NCBI GenBank assembly: GCA_963748385.1
Contig: CAVVIQ010000013.1
Coordinates: 289,680-353,679 of the forward strand
DNA length: 64,000 nucleotides
Direction of reading: 5' to 3'
Source of the DNA: Rhodoblastus sp963748385
Lineage (GTDB): Bacteria > Pseudomonadota > Alphaproteobacteria > Rhizobiales > Beijerinckiaceae
Shown here: piece by piece, positions 25,929 through 35,171 of the stretch
Layout of the letters: each line of letters starts with the position of its first letter
How positions within the stretch are numbered: position 1 is the stretch's first letter
Made by a program: the position numbers and the translations under genes
The notes under the pieces: generated by a model
Database searches by the model: none
What the model was told of the DNA's origin: nothing
Seen by the model: only the letters and a program-made list of their open reading frames with translations

Positions 25929-28043
25929 TCAGTCGATCTTGGCGCCCATGCGCAGGCCGCCCCAATGCTTGCGGTTAACGAAGATCGGCGCCGAAATGTC
26001 CTTGATCAAGGTGACGCGGCCGCCGCCGAGATCGCGCGGATAGGTCTGGCTCAGGACCGGATTGGTGTTGCGCGCCGCCATCAGGCCGGTCATGTCGTCG
26101 AAAATCCGGCGGTTTCGCGAATTGGCGTTGTTCCAGACCGGATCGCTTCCCTGCGGCGCGGAATATTTTTTGTTGTGGACCGGGAGATAGCCGTTGCGAT
26201 CGACTGCCGCCGAAAAAACCACCGCCGGATCGAGATCGAGAATTGGCTCCTGGATCGCCGGCAGATGGCGCTCCAGAAAATCCAGCGCCTGATTGCGATA
26301 TTGCTGCGGATCGGTTCCGGGGATCAGAACATATTTGCGGTCGAACAAGGCCGTCTCGGTGATCTCGCCGAGGACTATCGCGCGCTCGAACAGCTCCGAA
26401 ATCATTTTCGCGCGGGCGACCACAATTTCGCGCAAGGCCTGCTCCTTGGCTAAAAGCCGCTCCATCAAGGCGTTCAGCGCCGCCGTCGTCGCCGGAGGCG
26501 TCTCGAGGAACTGGATCCTTTGACCGTGATCCGAAGCCGGCGCGACGCGCGCGCGCACGGGGCCGAGGCCGGCGAGCTGCGCCTCGAGGATCTGTCCTTT
26601 TTCCAGCGATTCGGGAAGGCCCGACACCAATGCGCCGCCGACCGAAATTTCAACGACTTCGCCGTTGAGGCGCCCGCGTTCCACCACGATTTCGATCGGC
26701 ACGCGCGCCGGCGATCGCGGATGCTTGCGGCGATCTACATCGACGAAATTCTTCACCGCGATGAGCAGCCGCGTCGAGAGGCGCTCGAACAGGACGCCGA
26801 CCTGCTGCGACTGATCGGAGACCTTGTCCATAGTGGCGTCCATATTGCCCACGGCGCCGGTAAACATGTTGACACTGCCGCCGAGCCGCGACGCGCCTTC
26901 CGCCGCCGCATGGGCGCTGTGCCCGATCTCCTCGACCGCCGCGACCTGCTGGCCGGAGCTCTGGGCGACGGCGGAGGCGATCTGGCTGATCCGGGCGATC
27001 AGGTCGCGCATGTCCTTCATGGCGCCCGTCGCGGATTTCATCGCCGATTCGATTTCGGCGATCTGGCCGGAAATCTCCCGTGTCGCCGCATTGGTGCGCT
27101 GGGACAAAAGCTTCACCTCATTGGCGACCACGGCGAAGCCCCGACCGTTCTCGCCGGCGCGCGCGGCCTCAATTGTCGCGTTCAGCGCGAGCAGACTGGT
27201 CTGGTTGGAAATGCCCGCGATCAGGCCGACGATCTCGCTCACCCGCGCCGCGGCGCCCGAAAGGATCGCAAAACGGCGCTCCGCCTCGTCCGCGCGCGCC
27301 ACCGCGTCGCTCACCAGCGCGTTGGTGTCATGCGCCTGGCGTCCGACCTCCTGGCTTGAAGCGTGCAATTCCTCGACCGCCGCCGCGACGCCCGTCATGG
27401 CGTTCGTGGTCGTCTCGGCCCCGTCCTGGACCAGCGCCACGCCTCCGCGCATTTCGGTCAGGAGCTTTTCCAGATCGTCCACGATCGACCGTAAGGATTC
27501 GGCCTGGTCGGAGGCGATGGAGGTTGTGGATTCCAATTCCGCTTCGACCGACTTCTTCAGCTCGAGGGCCTCGTTCTCCCGCGCCGCCCTTTCCGTACCG
27601 AGGAAGAAAGTGCTGAGGTTGGCGCCCATATCGGTGAAAACCAATTCGGTCAGGGTTTCGGCCAGCTCCCGCTCGCGCTCATGTCTGGCAAGAATCACGC
27701 GCAGGAAATGTTTGAAGAAATAGCCATAGGCGCCAAGATAAATTTCCGGGGAAAGCTTGACCCGCACATGGGTTTCGCCAATCCGCGCCGCTCGTTTCCT
27801 GAGTTCGTCGTCGGGCGGATGGGAGAGCAGAAACCGCCAATGTTCGAGATTGGCGTCGCGCGCCCGCGCGGCCGTGGCAGGATCGCGCAGCAACCTGGCC
27901 TTCACGGGATCGGCCATGAGTTCCGCGTAGAAGGCGTTGAATATTTCCTCAATCCGCGGCGCGATCGCTGCGCTGAGCGCCGCATAAACGCCCGCGCGGC
28001 CCGTCTCGGGCTCTCGCACCCGTTTAAGAGGATTCAATCTCAT
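25929..28043 (-). CDS. Globin-coupled chemoreceptor with PilZ domain
   Basis: 704 residues from ATG 28043. Domain order: a protoglobin/globin-coupled sensor at about 15-170 with the proximal-His region GETHVRVKLSPEIYLGAYGY (His92); an MCP signalling domain at about 200-440 with the hairpin tip ANEVKLLSQRTNAATREISG; a PilZ domain at about 455-545 (DRRKHPRSPARV and EISVGGALV), the c-di-GMP-binding signature; and a C-terminal domain ending VNRKHWGGLRMGAKID, preceded by VFSAAVDRNGYLPVHNKKYS, resembling the last part of other soluble chemoreceptors. No membrane segments are seen, so it is cytoplasmic. It probably links haem-based O2 sensing and c-di-GMP to taxis (inference). Confidence 0.93.
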   Translation of the reverse strand: MRLNPLKRVREPETGRAGVYAALSAAIAPRIEEIFNAFYAELMADPVKARLLRDPATAARARDANLEHWRFLLSHPPDDELRKRAARIGETHVRVKLSPEIYLGAYGYFFKHFLRVILARHERERELAETLTELVFTDMGANLSTFFLGTERAARENEALELKKSVEAELESTTSIASDQAESLRSIVDDLEKLLTEMRGGVALVQDGAETTTNAMTGVAAAVEELHASSQEVGRQAHDTNALVSDAVARADEAERRFAILSGAAARVSEIVGLIAGISNQTSLLALNATIEAARAGENGRGFAVVANEVKLLSQRTNAATREISGQIAEIESAMKSATGAMKDMRDLIARISQIASAVAQSSGQQVAAVEEIGHSAHAAAEGASRLGGSVNMFTGAVGNMDATMDKVSDQSQQVGVLFERLSTRLLIAVKNFVDVDRRKHPRSPARVPIEIVVERGRLNGEVVEISVGGALVSGLPESLEKGQILEAQLAGLGPVRARVAPASDHGQRIQFLETPPATTAALNALMERLLAKEQALREIVVARAKMISELFERAIVLGEITETALFDRKYVLIPGTDPQQYRNQALDFLERHLPAIQEPILDLDPAVVFSAAVDRNGYLPVHNKKYSAPQGSDPVWNNANSRNRRIFDDMTGLMAARNTNPVLSQTYPRDLGGGRVTLIKDISAPIFVNRKHWGGLRMGAKID

Positions 28044-28381
28044 GTTTTCCGCACCATCGGCTGGAGGCGCGCGGCCTGGAGTCGGACAAGCGCTGGTTGA
28101 GCTATGCGCCATATTGTCGCGACGGCGGCTTGCCCGGACCTTACCCTTGGATGTTCTTGAGACGGCGGAAGAGACACGTCGTAACGGCGCGCAAATTGGC
28201 CACCTCGAGCCGGGATCCGGTCCGCGACCGAACCCCATAAATCGAAAATGAATCCAGACGCAACGCGGGTAGCTTCGGCCCGTTCACGGCGAAGGTCGAC
28301 ATTTCCCAAAATGGTGGTTGCTAGGTGGTTGCTAGCCGCGTTTAGAGTTTCGGCTTGCGTCTGCTAAGTCTTTGATTTCGA

Positions 28382-28457
<76 letters not shown>

Positions 28458-28640
28458 ATCGAAACGCCGGCGGGAAATCGTCCGCGCCGTCGAAGCGTGG
28501 GGGTGTGTAGCAAAGCGAAGTCGGGCTGTCCAGTATCGCGGCGCGGCCTTTTGCGATTTTATGGCGCGTGTATTTTTGTCGAAACGGTCTCCGCGCCATG
28601 ATAAGAGCGCGGGGCCGGTTCAGCCGGCGCGATCGGGGGG

Positions 28641-29705
28641 ATGGACGGGACACCAATGGACGAGACGCCTGAACAGCCAGTGGAAGCATCGGATGACGGC
28701 GTTCAGGAGAAGTTCCTGGCTTTTCTGAAGCCTCCGACGCTCGATCGGCGCGGCTGGGCGCTGTTGGCGGGGCTGACGCTCGCGGTCTGGCTTTCGACCG
28801 GATTTTACAGGGTCCAGCCGGACGAGCAGGGTATTGTGCTGCGCTTCGGCGCCTGGGTGGCGACGACGCAGCCCGGCCTGCATTTTCACGCGCCCTGGCC
28901 GATCGAAAGCGCGATGTTCCCGAAAGTCACCAAGATTCGCCAGATGCTGCTCGGCCTGCCGCCCAATGGCGGGCCGCCGAGCGGACGCGACAGGGAGATG
29001 CTGACCGGCGACGAGAATCTCCTCGAGGCCGACGCGGATCTGCTGTGGCAGGTCAAGGACGCCGGGCAGTTTCTGTTCAATGTCGCCGATCCCGAGACGG
29101 CGCTGCGGGTCACCGCCGAAAGCGCCCTGCGCGAAGTGGTGAGCCGCACTCCGATCCAGGGCGTGCTGTCGGACAAGCGCCGTCAGGTCGTGGATGAAAC
29201 GGCGGAGCTGCTGCAAAGCGTGCTGGACCGCGAAGGGGCGGGGATTCGGGTGGTGCAGGTCCAGTTGAACCGGGTCGATCCGCCCGGCGCGGTGATCGAC
29301 GCCTTCAACGACGTCCAGCGCGCCCGCGCCGATCAGGAGCGCTCGCGCAACGAGGCGCAGGCCTACGCCAACGACATTCTGCCGCGCGCCCGAGGCGACG
29401 CCGTGCGGATCGTCCAGGAGGCCGAAGCCTACAAGTCGCAGACGATCAATCTCGCGCAGGGCGAGGCGGGCAAATATTCGGCGCTCTATCGCGCTTACGC
29501 CGACTCGCCGACGGTGACGTCCTGGCGCCTCTATCTTCAGAACATGGACGCCCTTCTGGGCAAATCGTCGCGGGTGATCCTCAACTCCACCGGGCGCGGG
29601 GCGCTGCCGCTGGCGCCTTATCTGCCGCTCAGCGAGATCAAGCCCCGGCCGGAGCCGGCGCAGGCGAGCGAGGCCCCGGCGGGATCGACGGGGGCCGGCA
29701 AATGA
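28641..29705 (+). CDS. hflK: HflK, SPFH/prohibitin-family membrane protein
   Basis: 354 residues, ATG behind GGGGGG; ATG 28656 is an alternative. One N-terminal transmembrane segment (RGWALLAGLTLAVWLSTGF) is followed by the SPFH domain beginning VQPDEQGIVLRFGAW, then an Ala/Glu-rich coiled coil (QERSRNEAQAYANDILPRAR). With HflC it forms the HflKC complex that surrounds and modulates the FtsH protease in the inner membrane. The stop overlaps the hflC start by four bases (ATGA). Length and order are standard. Confidence 0.96.
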   Translation: MDGTPMDETPEQPVEASDDGVQEKFLAFLKPPTLDRRGWALLAGLTLAVWLSTGFYRVQPDEQGIVLRFGAWVATTQPGLHFHAPWPIESAMFPKVTKIRQMLLGLPPNGGPPSGRDREMLTGDENLLEADADLLWQVKDAGQFLFNVADPETALRVTAESALREVVSRTPIQGVLSDKRRQVVDETAELLQSVLDREGAGIRVVQVQLNRVDPPGAVIDAFNDVQRARADQERSRNEAQAYANDILPRARGDAVRIVQEAEAYKSQTINLAQGEAGKYSALYRAYADSPTVTSWRLYLQNMDALLGKSSRVILNSTGRGALPLAPYLPLSEIKPRPEPAQASEAPAGSTGAGK

Positions 29706-30592
29706 AAAAGACGCTGATTGTGCTGGCGGCGGTCTGGGCGATCGCGACATTCGTCGCGTTGTCGAGCTATTACACCGTCAATCAATGGGAAAGCGCCCTG
29801 GTGATCCGTATGGGCGCGCCGGTGGCGGTGGTCCGGACGCCGGGGCTCAAGACCAAGGCGCCCTTCATCGATTCGGTGACGATTTTCGACACCCGGCTGC
29901 AATTGCTCGAGCCGCCTTCGGAACAGGTCATCCTTGGCGATCAGAAGCGCATCGTGGCCCAGGTCTATACGCGCTTTCGCATCACCGATCCGCTGCGCTT
30001 CTATCAAAGCCTCCAGTCGATGGAGACGGCGCGCGCCCAGCTCGCCTTGTCGGTGGACACGGCGATGCGCCGCGAATTTGGCCAGATCGATCTCCCGACC
30101 CTGCTTTCGGCGGATCGCCCGGCGATCGTCAAAAAGGTTCATGACGACGTGCAGGCGAAATTCTCGCCGCTCGGCATCGATGTCGTCGAAGTGCGCCTGC
30201 ATCGCGCCGACCTGCCGCTTGAGACCAGTCAGGCGATTTACGACCGCATGAAGTCGGAGCGTTACCGCCAGGCCCAGCTTCTGCGCGCCGAAGGCAAGCA
30301 ATGGGCGCAGGAAATCAGCTCGAAGGCCGACCGCGAACGCACCGTCATCCTTTCGGAAGCGCAACGGCAGGCGCAGATCACCCGCGGCGAGGGGGATGGC
30401 GAGGGCAACATCGTCCTGTCCAACGCGCAGAAGGGCGATCCGAAATTCTACGCCTTCTATCGCTCGCTCCAGTCCTACGGCAAGGCGCTCGCCGACAGCG
30501 GGCCGGTGCTGCTGCTGGCGCCCGACGCGGCTTTCCTCAAGGCGCTGAAATCCGGCCCGCCCGAGGCGACAGCCGCGACGGGCGCGAAATGA
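29702..30592 (+). CDS. hflC: HflC, SPFH/prohibitin-family membrane protein
   Basis: 296 residues. N-terminal transmembrane helix (LIVLAAVWAIATFVALSSY), then the SPFH domain (VNQWESALVIRMG, VYTRFRITDPLRFYQSLQ), and the conserved KADRERTVILSEAQRQAQIT region preceding a C-terminal helix. Partner of HflK in FtsH regulation. It is translationally coupled to hflK and followed 26 bases later by the TerC-family gene. Confidence 0.96.
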   Translation: MKKTLIVLAAVWAIATFVALSSYYTVNQWESALVIRMGAPVAVVRTPGLKTKAPFIDSVTIFDTRLQLLEPPSEQVILGDQKRIVAQVYTRFRITDPLRFYQSLQSMETARAQLALSVDTAMRREFGQIDLPTLLSADRPAIVKKVHDDVQAKFSPLGIDVVEVRLHRADLPLETSQAIYDRMKSERYRQAQLLRAEGKQWAQEISSKADRERTVILSEAQRQAQITRGEGDGEGNIVLSNAQKGDPKFYAFYRSLQSYGKALADSGPVLLLAPDAAFLKALKSGPPEATAATGAK

Positions 30593-30618
30593 CGCCAGTC
30601 TGAACGGGAAGATTCGTC

Positions 30619-31596
30619 ATGGATGGAGCCGCCGCCGCCGCTTCGCTTGGAGTCATCGTCCAGATCATTTTCATCGATCTGCTGCTGTCCGGCGACAATG
30701 CGCTGGTGATCGCGCTCGCCTGCCGTCATCTGCCGCCCGAGCAGGCGCGGCGCGCGGCCTGGGCCGGCGCGGCGGGCGCCATTTCGTTGCGCGTCTTCCT
30801 GACGCTGATGACCAGCGAGTTGATGACGTTGCCCTTCGTGCAATTGTTGAGCGCCTTCCCGCTGCTGATCATCGCGCTCAATCTGATGAACGGGGACGAC
30901 GGGGCGGAGGCGCCCGCGGATTCGGCGCGAGGCGAGGCCAATATGCTTGCGGCCGTCGGAATCATCATCGTCTCCGACGCCGCGATGAGCCTCGACAATG
31001 TGGTGGCGCTGGCGGCGGTTTCGGGAGGCAGCGTCTGGCTGCTGGTCTTCGGCCTCGCGCTGAGCGTTCCCCTCATCGTGTTCGGCAGTTTCGGCTTCTC
31101 GGCGCTGATGCGGACTTTTCCCTGGCTGGCCGATCTGGGCGCCAGCCTTTTGGGCTGGGTGGCCGGGAGCATGATCGCCCACGATCCCCTGTTTGCGGGC
31201 TGGATCGATACGCAGGCGCCGGCGCTCGACCTGGCTCTGCCGCTGGCTTGCGCCGTTTTCGTCCTGGTTCAGGGGCGTTTCGCGCGGGGAAGCGCGACGA
31301 GGGGGGGAGTGGAGGGGCCGAAGGCGCCGCAGCGGATCGAAACCCCGCCGCGACCCAGACCTGCGCCGAAACCGGCCCCAAAGCCGAAAAGAGGCGAAAC
31401 GCCGGTCGCCGTCGCGCGAGACGACCTTCAAGCGCCCGCGCGCGACGCGGAAACGGAAAGTCCCGAAACCATTCCGGCCTTCGGGATCGGAAGCGCGGAG
31501 GGCCCGGAAGATCGCCTGATCGCCTTGGGGCTTTTGGCGCTTTTCGTGATCTTCGGCGTCTTTCTGCTCATTTTCATTCTGCTTCCCGACACTTGA
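30619..31596 (+). CDS. TerC-family membrane protein with a Pro-rich C-terminal extension
   Basis: 325 residues. The first about 225 residues are a TerC/YjbE-type multi-pass protein with the two acidic signature motifs LSGDNALVIALA and MSLDNVVALAAV, typical of putative Mn/Ca exporters. Unusually, residues about 230-295 are a long basic, Pro-rich linker (TPPRPRPAPKPAPKPKRGE) followed by an extra C-terminal transmembrane helix (LIALGLLALFVIFGVFLLIF). Family members usually end near residue 230. It follows hflC by 26 bases, so it may be in the same transcript. Substrate unproven. Confidence 0.88.
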   Translation: MDGAAAAASLGVIVQIIFIDLLLSGDNALVIALACRHLPPEQARRAAWAGAAGAISLRVFLTLMTSELMTLPFVQLLSAFPLLIIALNLMNGDDGAEAPADSARGEANMLAAVGIIIVSDAAMSLDNVVALAAVSGGSVWLLVFGLALSVPLIVFGSFGFSALMRTFPWLADLGASLLGWVAGSMIAHDPLFAGWIDTQAPALDLALPLACAVFVLVQGRFARGSATRGGVEGPKAPQRIETPPRPRPAPKPAPKPKRGETPVAVARDDLQAPARDAETESPETIPAFGIGSAEGPEDRLIALGLLALFVIFGVFLLIFILLPDT

Positions 31597-31650
31597 GCCT
31601 GTTTCCGCACGAGGGCGCCGCAATGTGTGGAAACGCCATGGCGCGAGAAT

Positions 31651-32018
31651 TCATTGCTCTCCGCCGACGACGCCCGCAACCTTGGCCGCGCCGAGACTGC
31701 TCACCGCGAAGCCGAGTTGCCGATCGAATTCCAGCGCCGCGGTCTGGGCGTTGAGCGCGTCGACGCGGTCGCCATAGCCGCGCGGGCACTGGAAGGTGAG
31801 GGCGCGGCCATCCCGCCCGCGATAATAGGCCTCGAACCGGCGCTCGAGCCGCGCGCTTTCCTCCGGGCTGGAGAAAATGTCGGTGATCACCGTTTCGTGG
31901 GAATCCGGGGCGACGCCGACGCAAAAGCGCCATTCTCCGGCGTCCGCGACGGCCGGCGTGGCGAGGAGAACAGCGAGCGCGAGGCGGGCGACGCGCGGGG
32001 GACGGGGGGAAAAGTCAT
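31651..32018 (-). pseudogene. Small exported protein with an apparent frameshift in the signal peptide
   Basis: From about 31985 downwards one minus-strand frame reads RVARLALAVLLATPAVADAG, then EWRFCVGVAPDSHETVITDI and TFQCPRGYGDRVDALNAQTA, an exported protein of about 90 mature residues with two cysteines. That frame has no ATG, GTG or TTG before an upstream stop. The nearest ATG (32018) is in another frame, joined by a run of six Cs (32004-32009 on the plus strand as Gs). One extra base there would give MTFPPRPPRVARLALAVLLA, a good signal peptide. It is either a recent frameshift or a homopolymer error. Family not recognised. Confidence 0.6.
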
Positions 32019-32332
32019 GCGAAACGGGCTGCGACGGCGTGGACCAGCTTTTCTTGAATAATCGTCGGGCAAGGTAAACAAAGTTTCAAACGCCGAATCC
32101 GCCCGCGTCCGGCCCCGGAAGCTGGCGTTTTTCCTCCGTCTTTTCCGAATCATCGCTTCTTTCCGCTTGTCCTGGCCGCAGCCCGCGCGCTTGGCGGCGC
32201 CCAACCGGGGCTTACGCGCCCGCCGATCCTGTCCCTCCGGCAACGCGGTGTTTACGGGCCGAAATTAGACTGCCGCTTGGGGCGTCTCCCGCCTTGTGCG
32301 TCGCTCGCCCGCTCCAATGGATTTCGTCGGTC

Positions 32333-33904
32333 ATGTATCGCGCGCAACGGCTCTCCGCTCAGACCCAGGCCCAACCTGAATCCGCGTCCCACGCATGGGA
32401 GCAGCCGGCCTTTCACGTCGTGGACCGGCGCCGGGCGGCCGAGCGCGGCGCATTTTCCGAGCGGGAAGGCGCGGGCCCCGCCGCGCCGGCGAAAGCGCGC
32501 ATCTCGCAGCCCTTGCTGGTCGGGGCGCTGCTGCTGTTCGACAGTCTGAACATTCCCGCGAGCGGCTACGCCGCTTATCTCGTGGCGGCGGCGCCTCAGC
32601 CGCCGGATGCGGGCCTGCTCACGGCGGGCCTCGCGGCGACGACCCTGCTCGCCATTCTGGCGCTTCAGACGCGCTGGTCCTACACCATTCGCGCGATGGG
32701 CGATTTTCCGCGCCAGAGTTTGAACCTCGCTCTGGCCCTGGGCGGCGCGCTCGCGTTTTGGACCGCCGCCGCGGTGATCGCCGGCTTTGACGACGTCGGG
32801 TTTTTGCGCGGCTGGACCCTGGCGTGGTTCAGCGGCGGCTGGGCGGCGGGCAGTCTGGCGCGCGCCGTTTTCGCCATCGCCGTGAAAATCTGGACCGGGC
32901 GGGGCCGGCTCGCGCGCCGCACGGTGATTGTCGGCGGCGGCCCGCAGGCGCTTCAGACCGTGCGCCGCCTGGAGCGGTCGGGCAGGGGAGCGCTGGACAT
33001 CCTCGGCCTGTTCGACGACCGCGGCCGCGAGCGTCTGCCGGAACAGATCGGGGATTATGCGCTGCTCGGTTCGTTCGGCCAGCTCGAAGCCTTCTGCCGC
33101 GAGCAGAAGGTTGATCTGCTGATCGTCGCCATTCCGACCGCCGCCGAGGCGCGCATCCTCCAGATTCTCAAGCAATTGTGGACCCTGCCCGTCGACATTC
33201 GCATTTCCGCGCTCGGCAGCCGGCTCAAATTGCGCGACCGCGCCTATCAGTTTATTGGCGACGTGCCCTTCCTGCCGGTGTTCGACAAGCCGCTCTCGGA
33301 TTGGGGCGCCGCGCTCAAGGCCCTGTTCGACCGCATTGTCGCGGCGCTGCTGATCCTGGTCCTGTCGCCGGCGCTGGCGGCGGTCGCCCTGGGCGTCAAA
33401 CTGTCGTCGCCGGGGCCGGTCCTGTTCCGGCAGACGCGCTATGGCTTCAACAACGAAAAATTCGCGGTCTTCAAATTCCGCTCGATGTATGTGGATGGGT
33501 GCGACGCCCATGCGTCCAGGCTGGTCACGCGCGGCGATCCACGGGTGACGCGCTTCGGCGCCTTCATCCGCCGCTGGTCGCTCGACGAACTGCCGCAATT
33601 GTTCAATGTCCTGTTCGGCGATCTGTCGCTGGTCGGGCCGCGCCCGCACGCCCTGAAAGTCTCGGCGGCGGGCCTGCTCTACGACGAAGCCGTCGAAGGC
33701 TATTTCGCCCGTCATCGCGTGAGGCCGGGCATCACCGGCTGGGCGCAGGTCAACGGCTGGCGAGGCGAGACCGACACTCTGGAAAAGATCGAACAGCGCG
33801 TCGCCCACGATCTCTACTATATCGAGAACTGGTCGATCTGGCTCGACCTGAAGATCCTGGCGATGACGCCTCTCTCGGTGTTTTCGACGAAAAACGCGTT
33901 CTAA
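32333..33904 (+). CDS. Polyprenyl-phosphate sugar-1-phosphate transferase (exopolysaccharide initiation)
   Basis: 523 residues from ATG 32333; an upstream in-frame ATG at 32294 is possible. Four or five N-terminal transmembrane segments are followed by a CoA-binding-like domain (TVIVGGGPQALQTVRRLERS), a further transmembrane segment, and the catalytic bacterial sugar transferase domain. That domain has SSPGPVLFRQTRYGFNNEKF, FKFRSMYVDG, RRWSLDELPQLFNVLFGDLS and VGPRPHAL, and ends LDLKILAMTPLSVFSTKNAF. This is the WcaJ/PssY-type enzyme that loads the first sugar phosphate onto undecaprenyl phosphate at the inner membrane. No other polysaccharide genes adjoin it, so its pathway is elsewhere. Confidence 0.93.
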   Translation: MYRAQRLSAQTQAQPESASHAWEQPAFHVVDRRRAAERGAFSEREGAGPAAPAKARISQPLLVGALLLFDSLNIPASGYAAYLVAAAPQPPDAGLLTAGLAATTLLAILALQTRWSYTIRAMGDFPRQSLNLALALGGALAFWTAAAVIAGFDDVGFLRGWTLAWFSGGWAAGSLARAVFAIAVKIWTGRGRLARRTVIVGGGPQALQTVRRLERSGRGALDILGLFDDRGRERLPEQIGDYALLGSFGQLEAFCREQKVDLLIVAIPTAAEARILQILKQLWTLPVDIRISALGSRLKLRDRAYQFIGDVPFLPVFDKPLSDWGAALKALFDRIVAALLILVLSPALAAVALGVKLSSPGPVLFRQTRYGFNNEKFAVFKFRSMYVDGCDAHASRLVTRGDPRVTRFGAFIRRWSLDELPQLFNVLFGDLSLVGPRPHALKVSAAGLLYDEAVEGYFARHRVRPGITGWAQVNGWRGETDTLEKIEQRVAHDLYYIENWSIWLDLKILAMTPLSVFSTKNAF

Positions 33905-33998
33905 CTGCGTCCACCTTCGACGATTTTCCTGTTCGTGATTGTCATGATCCCGCGCCATGAATTGTCGGCCTCAATCGTGACAATTCGGGGGATTCGTC

Positions 33999-35102
33999 AT
34001 GGAATGTTCGACTATTTTGAAACGCGCGGCGACGATGGCGACCGCGCTTCTTTTCGCCGTCGCGACGACGGCGAACGCCTGCACCGGCATCATGCTGAAG
34101 ACCGCCGACGGCTCCATCGTGCATGGCCGCACCGTGGAATTCGGCATTTTCATCGAGTCCCAGGTGGTCATGGTCCCACGCGGCTACGCCTTCACCGGTG
34201 AAACGCCGCTTGGCCCCGGCAAGCAATGGAAGGCGAAATATGCCGCCGTCGGCGCGATCGCCTTCGACAATCTCGCGATCATGGACGGCATGAACGAGAA
34301 GGGCCTAGCCGTCGGCGCCTTCTATTTTCCGACTTTCGCCGAATATACCCCGACCACCCCCGAGAACCGGGGCTCTTCCATGTCGATGTCGGATTTCCCG
34401 AACTGGCTGCTGACCCGTTTCGCCAGCGTGGCGGAGGTGCGTAGGGCGGTCGAGTTGGGCGAGGCGATCGTGGCGCCGACCATCCTGAAAGGCTGGCCGC
34501 CGGAGCCGCAGCCCTTCCATTATGTCGTCTATGACAGGACCGGCGCGAGCGTCGCGATCGAACCGATCAAGGGCAAGCTCGTCGTCACCGACAATCCGCT
34601 CGGCGTGATGACCAATTCGCCGACCTTCGACTGGCACATGACCAATCTGCGCAATTTCATCGCCCTGAATCCGCGCAACGTGCCGGCGGTCACCATCGAC
34701 AAGACGACCTTCCGGCCGCTCGGCCAGGGCTCGGGCATGCTCGGCCTGCCCGGCGATTTCTCGCCGCCCTCGCGCTTCGTCCGCGCCGCCGTCTTTTCCG
34801 CGACCGCGATTCCGGAAAAGGACGCCGCGCATGGCGTGCTGCAGGTCTTCCACATCCTCAACAATTTCGACATCCCGGTCGGCGTGGCGCGGGAAGTCCA
34901 CGATGGCGTGATCCACAGCGACTACACCATGCTGACGGTGGCGCGCGATCCGCAAGCGCTGAAATTCTACTGGAAGTCCTATGACGACCAGTCGATCCAT
35001 GTGGTGGACATGAACAAGCTCGACATGAACGCCAAAAGCCTGCTGAAGATCTCGACCGCCAGCCAGCAGCCGATCATCGACGTGACGAAGGACATGAAAT
35101 AG
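33999..35102 (+). CDS. Exported choloylglycine-hydrolase-like Ntn amidase
   Basis: 367 residues. A signal peptide (residues 1-27, ending TTANA) is followed directly by Cys28 (CTGIMLKTADGSIVHGRTVE). In the Ntn-hydrolase linear-amide C-N hydrolase family, which covers bile-salt hydrolases, penicillin V acylases and acylhomoserine-lactone acylases, this Cys becomes the N-terminal nucleophile. Further family features are AFDNLAIMDGMNEKGLAVGA and the Asn-rich VVTDNPLGVMTNSPTFDWH. Location is therefore periplasmic or extracellular. The substrate is not evident: N-acyl amides or beta-lactam-like compounds are candidates. Followed by a GC hairpin. Confidence 0.93.
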   Translation: MECSTILKRAATMATALLFAVATTANACTGIMLKTADGSIVHGRTVEFGIFIESQVVMVPRGYAFTGETPLGPGKQWKAKYAAVGAIAFDNLAIMDGMNEKGLAVGAFYFPTFAEYTPTTPENRGSSMSMSDFPNWLLTRFASVAEVRRAVELGEAIVAPTILKGWPPEPQPFHYVVYDRTGASVAIEPIKGKLVVTDNPLGVMTNSPTFDWHMTNLRNFIALNPRNVPAVTIDKTTFRPLGQGSGMLGLPGDFSPPSRFVRAAVFSATAIPEKDAAHGVLQVFHILNNFDIPVGVAREVHDGVIHSDYTMLTVARDPQALKFYWKSYDDQSIHVVDMNKLDMNAKSLLKISTASQQPIIDVTKDMK

Positions 35103-35110
35103 CGCGAGCC

Positions 35111-35133
35111 GGCGCCCGTTCCGCCCGGGCGCC
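35111..35133 (+). terminator. GC-rich hairpin after the Ntn hydrolase
   Basis: Arms GGCGCCCG (35111-35118) and CGGGCGCC (35126-35133) pair perfectly around seven bases, 9 bases after the stop. No T tract follows. It lies between convergent genes and may serve both. Confidence 0.5.
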
Positions 35134-35171
35134 GTTCACCGGCGCGGATCGTCGCCTGTTTCCATTGCGTT

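Noticed and set aside
32252..33958. 568-residue open frame antisense to the sugar transferase gene
   Set aside because: Charged low-complexity translation; the opposite strand has the complete catalytic motifs.
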